From: Campylobacteraceae bacterium
GTDB taxonomy: Bacteria > Campylobacterota > Campylobacteria > Campylobacterales > Campylobacteraceae
Direction of reading: 5' to 3'
DNA length: 34,224 nt
NCBI GenBank assembly: GCA_031284315.1
Contig: JAITAB010000029.1
Location: 1 to 34,224, forward strand
The notes below the pieces were generated by a model. It was not told where the DNA came from. It searched no databases and saw only the letters and a list, made by a program, of their open reading frames with translations. Every line of letters begins with the position of its first letter. The stretch's first letter is position 1. Position numbers and translations under genes: made by a program. Shown piece by piece: positions 26,664 to 33,827 of the stretch.

Positions 26664-27468
26664 ATTCAAACTCCTTCTTTTCATTGTTTCTCATAACTTC
26701 CAATTTCACCTTGCTGTAAGATTTGGCGTTGCCGTAAATCTCAAGAACGCTTGAGTAATTATCAAGCTTGATTCCATTGAAACTCTGTATTATATCGCCC
26801 GAACGCAATCCAAGTTTTGCAAAGGGGGAATTTCTATTTATGCTAAGCACCCTAAAGCCCTCCAGTTTTCCGTCTTTCATGACCTCTTTAAAGCCTATAT
26901 TTTTAAATACCGAATCAGGATTTGCCAAAAATTCATCTATCTCGTCTCTTTTCAAAACATTCATGTATTCGCCGTCATTTGCCTGCAATTTTACGCCGCC
27001 GCCGAATTTATTATTCGCGGGAATATTTACGGCGGGCGAAATTGCCGCGCTTTCGGTAAGCGTTACCCAAAAATCGCTGCCATTTTCCCTGAGAAAAACT
27101 CCGTTTGGCTTTATCTCGCCGACAATATATTGCTTGTATCTATCCTCTGTTTTCAAAACTTCCGAAGAAGCGCCGTCCGAAATGACCGCGTAAGCTTTTT
27201 TGCCGTTGTTTTCCTTATATACAGCCAAAACCTTCAAACTGCTTATCTGCGAAGCTTGGATATTTGAAGCCGCGCCGTTTTGGGATACATGCGAAAAGGC
27301 AGATGCCGTGTAAGCGTTAAAATTTATGACATTTCCGCTGCCGCTTGGCTCTACGCCGCTTTTGGGCAAAAAAATAAAAAGTATTAAAGATATGCTCTTT
27401 GCTATGGCTATAAAAATTAAAATCTTAAAGATAACGCTCAATATTTTGTTGTTAAAAAGACGATTCAT
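26650..27468 (-). CDS. gspC: Type II secretion inner-membrane protein GspC
   Basis: GspC bridges the inner-membrane platform and the secretin. The 272-aa product has a single membrane helix at about 12-34, a Ser/Asn-rich linker, a homology-region domain (about 75-145, with LKVLAVYKENNGKKAYAVIS and KTEDRYKQYIVGEI), and a C-terminal PDZ domain (about 187-272, with NSPFAKLGLRSGDIIQSFNG). Many GspC proteins use the PDZ domain in substrate choice. It lies in mid-operon here, between the N-like gene and gspD, rather than first as in the classic order. Confidence 0.9.
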   Translation of the reverse strand: MNRLFNNKILSVIFKILIFIAIAKSISLILFIFLPKSGVEPSGSGNVINFNAYTASAFSHVSQNGAASNIQASQISSLKVLAVYKENNGKKAYAVISDGASSEVLKTEDRYKQYIVGEIKPNGVFLRENGSDFWVTLTESAAISPAVNIPANNKFGGGVKLQANDGEYMNVLKRDEIDEFLANPDSVFKNIGFKEVMKDGKLEGFRVLSINRNSPFAKLGLRSGDIIQSFNGIKLDNYSSVLEIYGNAKSYSKVKLEVMRNNEKKEFEYEIY

Positions 27469-27976
27469 ATACCAATTCTCCGTCTATTTCTTTAAACTCT
27501 CTATATATGCTCGGATATTTCTGCTTAAAATTCTCATGCGGCTTTAAAACAAGATAAATCTTTTTGCCGTACATGTTATAACTGCCGCTGATTTTTCCAA
27601 ATTCCCCGTTTAAATTAAGCCACAATTTTATCGGATAAAACGGCGTAAATTTCACCTTCGCGCTCTCAATCGCGCCTGGCGCAAAACTTTGAAATTTTTT
27701 TGCAATTTGAATATTTTCAAACTCTACTTCATTATACAAAATAAACGGCGCGGCTTTTATCCCGCCTATTTGTGCGGCTTCATCGCCAAAATACGACACA
27801 TGCGCGTTTTTCACGCTAAATACGCCGAGAAATTCGCTTAAAGTTTCATTGCCAAGTACGATTTTATACTCATTAAGTTTATGTTCCATAAGAAAATAAA
27901 AATTCTCTTTTGGCAAAAACAAAACCGTGATGAAAATAAATAAACCGCACCAGAAAATATATTTTAAAAATTTCAT
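27452..27976 (-). CDS. GspN-like membrane-anchored protein
   Basis: The 174-aa product has one N-terminal membrane helix (about 5-22) and a periplasmic beta-rich domain. Segments such as GIKAAPFILYNEVEFENI, FTPFYPIKLWLNLNGEFG and ISGSYNMYGKKIYLVLKP recall GspN, which is an accessory and not always needed part of type II systems. The assignment leans on position before gspC and on general shape. It overlaps both neighbours (4 bases with the M-like gene, 17 with gspC). Confidence 0.55.
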   Translation of the reverse strand: MKFLKYIFWCGLFIFITVLFLPKENFYFLMEHKLNEYKIVLGNETLSEFLGVFSVKNAHVSYFGDEAAQIGGIKAAPFILYNEVEFENIQIAKKFQSFAPGAIESAKVKFTPFYPIKLWLNLNGEFGKISGSYNMYGKKIYLVLKPHENFKQKYPSIYREFKEIDGELVYESSF

Positions 27977-28356
27977 TTTGTTATTTCCGCTCCAAGAGAT
28001 ATTTTATCTTCCGCTTCGGTCAAAATCGTAAATTTTTCTATCTCGAAGCCGTCTGTAAGCATCTTTCTAACCATATCGTTTACCTGCATGCGCGTCAAAG
28101 AAGAGACTTTTATCTCAAAATTTTTGCCCTTGTCATTGACATTTCCCGCGCCAAAAACTGTGCCAAGCCGCTCTTTCAACTCTGTTTTATTCCATGTTTT
28201 TTTTGAAAATACTATCTTTTTTGCATTCTCTTCCAGCGCAAAAAGAGCTTTATCTTTTTCGGCTATTTGATTTTTCAACCGTGAGACATTAAATGATAAA
28301 ACCAGCAAAACCGCCGCCAGTATGGATATTAAAATCAAAGGATTTATCTTATTCAT
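27973..28356 (-). CDS. GspM-like inner-membrane assembly protein
   Basis: The 127-aa product has one membrane helix (about 8-22), a short coiled coil (about 23-48, LKNQIAEKDKALFALEENAK), and a small alpha/beta domain with FEIKVSSLTRMQVNDMVRKM that resembles the ferredoxin-like periplasmic domain of GspM. GspM partners GspL in the inner-membrane platform. The short length and its place right after the L-like gene support the call; sequence similarity is too weak to be certain. It overlaps the upstream gspL-like gene by 8 bases. Confidence 0.6.
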   Translation of the reverse strand: MNKINPLILISILAAVLLVLSFNVSRLKNQIAEKDKALFALEENAKKIVFSKKTWNKTELKERLGTVFGAGNVNDKGKNFEIKVSSLTRMQVNDMVRKMLTDGFEIEKFTILTEAEDKISLGAEITK

Positions 28357-29371
28357 AGCGCAGCTCCATTTTAATATCTTCAGCGCCGTCTTGAAATTCG
28401 CTTACGGTAAAATACCTCTGAAAATAGCTTTTCACGGCTTCGCCTCTGCTTTTATCGCTCACATGCAGCGTAAGAGAAATATGCGTTTTTGACGCTTCCA
28501 AACTTTTGAAATACTCCCCTTCCAAAAAAGAAAATTTGAAAACTTCGCTGATTTTTTCCCTTATCTTTTTTTGTTCCATGTTGATTTTATCGTACTGCTT
28601 TAAAAGCGCGTTTAACTGAATTTCTGTGGAGGGCATAGAGTATTGTTTTAAAATCTCCTCTTTTTGGCTCTCTTTGGAGCTTGACATGTTTGAGAGGTAA
28701 AATAGTTCCGCAAAAAGGAGTATATTTAAAAAAATCAGCGCGTATATGATGCCTTTCAACGCGCCCTGTTTTTCGTATATGCGGTTGAATTTTCCAAGAG
28801 TGATTGTAATTTTGGAAGGTTTTAACGACTCTAAAACGCTCTTTATATCAACATGTTCTTTCACTAATGAGAGCGGCGCTTTTATGACTTTGCCCTCCCG
28901 TATAATCAGAGCGTTTTTCTCGTCTATTTTTATATCATGCGCACTGTTTGAAAATTCCGTCTGCGCAAAATAGACTTTTCTTATAACGGCAGGTTTAACG
29001 CCCGCCGCGTCAAGATATTCAAGAATGCTTTTCGCGTCATACGCAAAAAACAAAAATTTACCGTTTTGTTTTATCACTTTGTATGAATAATCGCCCTTTG
29101 GTATAAAGCCCTCAAATATGGAAGGAGCGTATTCTTTTGCCCGAAAAGCGTATTTTACGGGAAGCGTTTGGGTTTTTGTCCAGTAAAATTTGGGCGATAG
29201 GATAATATCAAACGCATCTATGCCGACCACGCTCATGCGCTTATCGTCTATAAAAACTATTTTATGGTCGTAAGTTTTCGCAAACTTATCGCCGTAAAAA
29301 CGCTTCAAAATATTTGATGCATGCGCTAAAGCATTTCGCAGGCGTTCAAAAAACTGTTTCAATATAACCAA
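28349..29371 (-). CDS. gspL: GspL-like inner-membrane platform protein
   Basis: The 340-aa product has a cytoplasmic part of about 205 residues, one membrane helix at about 206-227, and a periplasmic part with coiled coil and a ferredoxin-like domain (ISLTLHVSDKSRGEAVKSYF). This is the GspL layout: a cytoplasmic actin-like domain that holds GspE, and a periplasmic domain that pairs with GspM. The start is TTG at 29371, overlapping the previous gene by 26 bases. A second TTG three codons later is equally possible. Confidence 0.72.
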   Translation of the reverse strand: MVILKQFFERLRNALAHASNILKRFYGDKFAKTYDHKIVFIDDKRMSVVGIDAFDIILSPKFYWTKTQTLPVKYAFRAKEYAPSIFEGFIPKGDYSYKVIKQNGKFLFFAYDAKSILEYLDAAGVKPAVIRKVYFAQTEFSNSAHDIKIDEKNALIIREGKVIKAPLSLVKEHVDIKSVLESLKPSKITITLGKFNRIYEKQGALKGIIYALIFLNILLFAELFYLSNMSSSKESQKEEILKQYSMPSTEIQLNALLKQYDKINMEQKKIREKISEVFKFSFLEGEYFKSLEASKTHISLTLHVSDKSRGEAVKSYFQRYFTVSEFQDGAEDIKMELRYE

Positions 29372-30248
29372 CTTTCCTTGACTTTATATCATATAAAAAA
29401 TTAAGAGACATTGTCTGTTTCATATAAAAAAGATTTATACTGCACACTATTCTGGGTGAAAAAAAACCCACATTCAAAGCTTTCAGCTTCTCTTTGCCTT
29501 CATTTGGGATATTAAGTTCATCGTATGAGTTCAGTAACTCCCCCCGATTTAATGAAATTAAATTATACTCTTTTTTAATTAAAATCAGTAAAGGTTCTTT
29601 TATATAATTAAAATCAATATCTTCTCCGACAAAACCCACGATATCTTCCCATGGAATGTTATATATCCGCGCATCTCCGCCTTTTGCCTCAAAATAATCC
29701 AAAAGATACAGAAAAGACTCTTTTGAGTTTATGCCTCCATCGTCAAACCTGTAATCCCTCAAAGCCGCCTCGCTCGCGTATGTCCTCTCATTTTTATCGG
29801 CATCAACGGCATCAAGCAGTATGGAGAGGAAAAAATTCGCATTTACGACTTGATATTCCTGCAAAAGGCTTTGGAGGAGATTGTATAAAGGCTCGTTTGT
29901 TTCGTTATTGCTCAAAATAAGGTTATTGACGTTGATAACGCCGCCGCCGGATTTTATATCTATCATGATACTCATATCGCCGTTATTTGTGCCAAGAGCT
30001 ATGGGAAGCCCCGTTATGACAGAGAGCGTTTGCGCGTCATTTATGTTTTGGGAGTTTTTCTGTAAAATCGCCAAAGTGTCAAGAAAGCTTTTGTTAAGCT
30101 GCACAAAAAGGGCGTTTTGGCTTGAATCGTCAAAATATTTTTGTGAGATATCCACACTTTTTAAAATAAGTAAAGAGAGCATCATGATAAGTCCTATCAC
30201 GGTGAGAAGGACTATTCCGCGTTTTTTTGACTTATGCATAATTTTCAT
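29346..30248 (-). CDS. gspK: GspK-like minor pseudopilin
   Basis: The 300-aa product has a prepilin-like N-terminus KSKKRG, then IVLLTVIGLIMMLSLLILK, without Glu at mature position 5, which is normal for GspK. The large C-terminal domain contains GGVINVNNL and an acidic LLDAVDADKNERTYASEAALRDYRF block, which corresponds to the calcium-binding alpha domain found in GspK. GspK sits at the pseudopilus tip. The start overlaps gspF by ATGA. Confidence 0.82.
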   Translation of the reverse strand: MKIMHKSKKRGIVLLTVIGLIMMLSLLILKSVDISQKYFDDSSQNALFVQLNKSFLDTLAILQKNSQNINDAQTLSVITGLPIALGTNNGDMSIMIDIKSGGGVINVNNLILSNNETNEPLYNLLQSLLQEYQVVNANFFLSILLDAVDADKNERTYASEAALRDYRFDDGGINSKESFLYLLDYFEAKGGDARIYNIPWEDIVGFVGEDIDFNYIKEPLLILIKKEYNLISLNRGELLNSYDELNIPNEGKEKLKALNVGFFSPRIVCSINLFYMKQTMSLNFLYDIKSRKVGYIETVF

Positions 30249-31459
30249 GAGATATTGATTGAAAATATCGGCAGCAGCATAGAAGTTACGATAAGCCCGA
30301 TGATGCCTCCTACTATCAGCATCAGCGCAGGCTCCAAAAGCGACAAAAACAGGGCTATTTTGTCTCTGTTTTCTTCAAAATAAAGCTCCGACATGTTTTG
30401 CAAAACCATAGAAACTTCGCTTGTCTCTTCGCCCAGTGTGATAGCCTGCACAAAAGAGTTATCCAGCTCAAAACCGCTTTTCAAAAGCGCGGCGGAGAGG
30501 CGCGAACCTTCCACGACTTTCAAGGAAGCCTTTTCAAATACATCGGCGATAACGCTGTTTTTCAAAATGCCTGAACCAAGCCTTACGGTTTTTACGAAAG
30601 GCACGCCCGATCTTATCAAAACGGAAGCGACATAAGTAAATCTTCCAAGCTCTGAGGATTGTATTATTTTGCCAAAAAACGGCAGTTTTAACATAAAAAA
30701 ATCAAATCTATATTTTACTTTCGGGCTTGTTTTCAAAACAAATCTAAACGCAAGCGCAAATAAAAACGCGCCAACGGCAAGAAAAAGCCAATTGCTTGAC
30801 ATCCAGTTCCCAAAAGCTATCACCAACTGCGTAATTTTGGGAAGTTCTTGATCCATCTGTTCAAATATGGAGCTGATTTTGGGAACTATGTAAGTTACCA
30901 TGAAGCCTACCATAAAACATGAAACCACCAAGATAAAAAGCGGATACGCAAACGCGTTTTGCACCTGCTTTTCCAGCCTCTCCTGCTCTTTCAAAAAGCG
31001 CGACAATTCCAGCAATATCTCCGTCAAAATGCCGCTGTCTTCCGACACTTTTATGGATTGTTTGTAAAAATTGGGCAGAGTTATGACATTCTGATTTTCA
31101 AGCGCGAAGTAAAAATTTTTTCCCTCGTCAAGCGAAGTTTTGATACTTCTTAAAAAAAGCAGCATTTTTTTGTTTTTCGCGTATTGATTGGACGAGAGCG
31201 AAACGGCATCTACTAAAGATATTCCGGACTTCAGATATATGCTTATGTCGCGGCTGAATATGGAAAGTTCGCCCGATGAAATTTTGTGCTTTTTTTTGAA
31301 GCTAAATTTGCTTAAAAATGTAAAACTGTCCTCTTTTACCTTTTTGTATATGATATTTTGGGATTTGAGCCTGCGTTTTGCGTCTTCCAAATTTGAAGCT
31401 TCTATTTTGGAGCTTACTTTATTGCCCAGCGCATCCAATCCCGAATATTTAAATATCAA
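30245..31459 (-). CDS. gspF: Type II secretion inner-membrane protein GspF
   Basis: GspF is the polytopic platform protein that links the ATPase to pseudopilin assembly. The 404-aa product has two homologous cytoplasmic T2SF domains (about 65-170 and 270-375) and three membrane helices (about 171-193, 223-242, 375-398). Diagnostic pieces are FSRDISIYLKSGISLVDAV, VQNAFAYPLFILVV, LIRSGVPFVKTV and the C-terminal LLEPALMLIVGGIIGLIV. It follows the H-like gene by 2 bases. Confidence 0.95.
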   Translation of the reverse strand: MIFKYSGLDALGNKVSSKIEASNLEDAKRRLKSQNIIYKKVKEDSFTFLSKFSFKKKHKISSGELSIFSRDISIYLKSGISLVDAVSLSSNQYAKNKKMLLFLRSIKTSLDEGKNFYFALENQNVITLPNFYKQSIKVSEDSGILTEILLELSRFLKEQERLEKQVQNAFAYPLFILVVSCFMVGFMVTYIVPKISSIFEQMDQELPKITQLVIAFGNWMSSNWLFLAVGAFLFALAFRFVLKTSPKVKYRFDFFMLKLPFFGKIIQSSELGRFTYVASVLIRSGVPFVKTVRLGSGILKNSVIADVFEKASLKVVEGSRLSAALLKSGFELDNSFVQAITLGEETSEVSMVLQNMSELYFEENRDKIALFLSLLEPALMLIVGGIIGLIVTSMLLPIFSINIS

Positions 31460-31461
31460 CT

Positions 31462-31995
31462 TTACCGACCTCTTGCTTCAAAATGCTGTTTTTCCAAAAA
31501 CTCCTGCGCGTCCGCAACGCTTCCAAACACCCTTCCCTCTTCCAGATAATTTTCAAACAAATACGCCCTGTTTTTGTACTCCAACACAAGCTTATCGCTG
31601 CTGCCGTTTGGATAAATATCCATTCTAAAACAGACTTTCTCTTTTTTGTACTCATTCACATGATAATCGTCAAATTCCGCTTTTTCTACTCTCCTGCCGT
31701 AATGATAATAAGCGTTTACCGTACTTCCTTTTTCAAAAATATCAAGCGTCATGTTCTTATCTTCGCCATTTACCAAGACTCTGCACTCATTGCAGTTGTC
31801 TATGCATCTTAACGAAATGCGGTTTTTTCCGCCTCCGATTTTCGCAAGATAGAGATTTAATTTATCTATTTTTACGCTCTCGTTTTCAGGAGAGCTTATA
31901 GAAAAATTTTGAGCAAATAAACCGTAGGAAATTACTATCAGCAGCAAAACCAGCAACAGTTCAAACAGCGTAAACGCGCCCCTTATTCTTGACAT
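31462..31995 (-). CDS. gspH: Pseudopilin, GspH-like
   Basis: The 177-aa product has prepilin N-terminus MSRIRGA, then FTLFELLLVLLLIVISYGLF, with Glu5 and Ala at -1. The globular part contains three clustered cysteines (RCIDNCNECRVLV), unusual for a pseudopilin, and aromatic strands. It directly follows gspG, with a 13-base overlap, where GspH usually lies. The H label is positional and the fold is not confirmed. Confidence 0.65.
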   Translation of the reverse strand: MSRIRGAFTLFELLLVLLLIVISYGLFAQNFSISSPENESVKIDKLNLYLAKIGGGKNRISLRCIDNCNECRVLVNGEDKNMTLDIFEKGSTVNAYYHYGRRVEKAEFDDYHVNEYKKEKVCFRMDIYPNGSSDKLVLEYKNRAYLFENYLEEGRVFGSVADAQEFLEKQHFEARGR

Positions 31996-32408
31996 TTGCT
32001 AAAATATATATCCTCGTCATCGCTATCGCCGCCCTCTTTTTTATCCCTTCCCAAAGAGACGATATCAAAACTCCCGCCGTCGGTTATATACACATATTCG
32101 CTTCCCCATGAATCTTTCGGCGCAGATTTGGCGGAGAGATAGCCGCCGTTGGGATAATTTTTGTATTTTGACGAATCGGGGTTTACCACAAGAGCGCCGA
32201 GTCCTTCGTCTAAGGGCGGATAATTTCCAAAATCAGCCCTGAACATGTCAAGCGATTCGCTTATGGTTTTCATCTGAATACAGACCAAATCTCTTTTTGC
32301 CCTTTCGCTCTGCCCGACAAGATTCGGCACGACAATAGCCGTAAGAAGCCCCAAAATCATAATAACTATCATGAGTTCCATGAGCGTGAATGCTTTTCTC
32401 AACTTCAA
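31983..32408 (-). CDS. gspG: Major pseudopilin GspG
   Basis: GspG is the main subunit of the pseudopilus. The 141-aa product begins MKLRKA, then FTLMELMIVIMILGLLTAIV, followed by VPNLVGQSERAKRD and the family pattern FGNYPPLDEGLGALV and PKDSWGSEYVY. The acidic GGDSDDEDIYF tail corresponds to the calcium-binding end of GspG. The start is TTG with AAAAGGA just before it. As first gene of the operon it would be made in the greatest amount, which suits the major subunit. Confidence 0.95.
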   Translation of the reverse strand: MKLRKAFTLMELMIVIMILGLLTAIVVPNLVGQSERAKRDLVCIQMKTISESLDMFRADFGNYPPLDEGLGALVVNPDSSKYKNYPNGGYLSAKSAPKDSWGSEYVYITDGGSFDIVSLGRDKKEGGDSDDEDIYFSKCQE

Positions 32409-32428
32409 AATCCTTTTAGTTTTTGCGG

Positions 32429-32434
32429 ATTATA
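32429..32434 (-). promoter_or_regulatory. -10 box of the secretion operon
   Basis: TATAAT read on the minus strand lies about 21 bases before the gspG TTG, in ATGATATAATCCG. This would give a very short leader. No other promoter-like gap exists within the twelve-gene operon. Confidence 0.55.
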
Positions 32435-32607
32435 TCATAAAAAGCGGCTTTTTCAAATTTAGAATAATGAATTGTAACTTTAATTATTTTTAATTAACAA
32501 TATTTTCTTAAAAATTTGCGCCGCATGAGAGTTAAAACTTTGCTTTTCCTTGATTTTAGCGTTGAAATTAATTAAAATATCGCTTGTTAAAAAACCAAAA
32601 AAATCCC

Positions 32608-33060
32608 ATGAGACAAATTTTCAAATTACTGTAAGCGCGGCGTTATTCGGCAGTTTGGCTTTGGCTGACCTTTTTGACAAATCTCGTAAAGCTTACAAAG
32701 AGAGCGATTACGAAAAAGCGGCGGAGTTTAAAAAAAGACTGCGATGACAGAGGCATTTTTAGCTGTTCCAGATTGGGAGAACTGTATAAAAGAGGCAAAG
32801 GCGTTACTTTGTGCTGCGTTATTTTGGGAGATACGCATAAAAACAGCAAAGGCGTTGGGCAAAACTTTTCCAAAGCCGCAGAATTCTATAAAAAAGACTG
32901 CGATGACGATATTTCCAAGAGCTGCGGCAATTTGGGAGCAATGTACGAACATGGTCTGGGCGTAAAAAAAGATATAAACAAAGCCGTTAAATACTACGCT
33001 AAAGCGTGCGGCATAAGAGTGCAAGAAGAGTGTGAAAATCATGCGAGATTGAAAAAATAA
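32608..33060 (+). pseudogene. Frameshifted Sel1-repeat secreted protein
   Basis: Three frames carry pieces of one Sel1 protein. ATG 32608 gives MRQIFKLL then a TAA at 32632. The next frame reads a signal peptide VSAALFGSLALA and SRKAYKESDYEKAAEF, then ends at a TGA just after an A7 run at 32730-32736. The third frame continues DCDDRGIFSCSRLGELYKRGKG, FSKAAEFYKKDCDDDISKSC, GNLGAMYEHGLGVKKD and NKAVKYYAKACG to 33060. The internal repeat FYKKDCDDD shows how the A7 region should read and implies two missing bases. Such cysteine-rich Sel1 proteins are numerous in Helicobacter and relatives. Either a pseudogene or, less likely, a slip-controlled gene. Confidence 0.75.
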
Positions 33061-33292
33061 CGGTTTGGCGCGGCTGCGGTTTCATCATTTTGCGCTTCTT
33101 GTTTTGCCGTTCCTATGAACCGTTTCCTTTATTATCTGCTTACTTGAAGCGCGCGGATAATGGACGCGGTCGGCTTGGAGTAAAAAACTTTGCTTAGCGG
33201 TAAATATAGATATTGTCTTGATATTTTGTTATGGAGTATTGCGCGGCGGCGTTTGAATTGCCCATGTAAAGCGAATATTAAAGTTTAATCGG
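33061..33292. other. Non-coding gap before tRNA-Phe
   Basis: No coding signal or RNA gene is recognised in this 230-base stretch other than the tRNA promoter at its right end. Confidence 0.6.
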
Positions 33293-33298
33293 TATAAT
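33293..33298 (+). promoter_or_regulatory. -10 box of tRNA-Phe
   Basis: TATAAT lies 18 bases before the tRNA 5' end, in CGGTATAATTTCAC. Confidence 0.6.
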
Positions 33299-33315
33299 TT
33301 CACTCTTGTTTTTTT

Positions 33316-33391
33316 GGTTCGGTAGCTCAGTTGGTAGAGCAGAAGACTGAAAATCTTCGTGTCGGCGGTTCGATTCCGCCCCTGACCACCA
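33316..33391 (+). tRNA. tRNA-Phe (GAA)
   Basis: The 76-base cloverleaf has D-arm GCTC..GAGC, anticodon stem GAAGA/TCTTC with loop CTGAAAA (anticodon GAA), T-arm GGCGG-TTCGATT-CCGCC and encoded CCA. The acceptor stem GGTTCGG/CCTGACC has a T-G wobble and a C-T mismatch at pair 5-68, which is odd for an essential tRNA. Confidence 0.94.
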
Positions 33392-33475
33392 TTTTATAAA
33401 TCCCAATAAGTCCCGAAATCCCCGCCAAATCGGCAATTTAAAGCTTTCTTGCGTCATTCCCGCAACACCATCTAT

Positions 33476-33500
33476 GTCATTCCCGCGAAGGCGGGAATCC
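33476..33500. repeat. Single REP-like palindrome
   Basis: GTCATTCCCGC-GAAG-GCGGGAATCC is a stand-alone copy of the palindrome seen in the three clusters. A half copy (GTCATTCCCGC) precedes it at 33453-33463. Confidence 0.85.
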
Positions 33501-33716
33501 AAAAGTAAAACTACACCTGCGAAAATCAAGGCGGCATGCTAATGACCGCATTTTGTATATTTATCTACAAACAGTAGAGCTTACTATGAATGGACTACCA
33601 CAACTTCAACCACGCTTCTTTGTGTTTTTACGCCTCTATCGCGATTTTCGGCAACCGCCATAAACGGAAAATTTCTTTACCTTATGGCTAAAAAATAGAC
33701 ATAAAAAAAGAGTATA
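33501..33716. other. Gap between the palindrome and the repressor operator region
   Basis: About 215 bases with no gene, RNA or clear regulatory site that I can support. Confidence 0.5.
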
Positions 33717-33753
33717 ATAATAAGTTTCAAATTTACACATTGAAACTTATTAT
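33717..33753. promoter_or_regulatory. Perfect 14-bp inverted repeat upstream of the repressor gene
   Basis: ATAATAAGTTTCAA (33717-33730) and TTGAAACTTATTAT (33740-33753) are exact inverted arms around a 9-base loop. A smaller palindrome CCTCA-AATAA-TGAGG lies at 33766-33780. Both precede a phage-type repressor gene, so they are likely operators. A role as a terminator or attachment-site flank is possible. Confidence 0.6.
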
Positions 33754-33827
33754 GAGATATAAATACCTCAAATAATGAGGGAATAATAACTCATTTTAAA
33801 GTTTTTGTCAAGGGGTTTAAAAAATAA

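Noticed and set aside
27452-29371. The L-, M- and N-like genes as type IV pilus pilM-pilN-pilO
   Set aside because: The L-like protein has both cytoplasmic and periplasmic parts in one chain, as in GspL, and the operon has GspC with a PDZ domain and GspG. Not fully excluded without structure prediction.
33278-33529. Minus-strand 83-aa frame with AESNRRHEDFQSSALPTELP
   Set aside because: It is the antisense of tRNA-Phe plus a REP-like palindrome; this peptide is a well-known annotation artefact.
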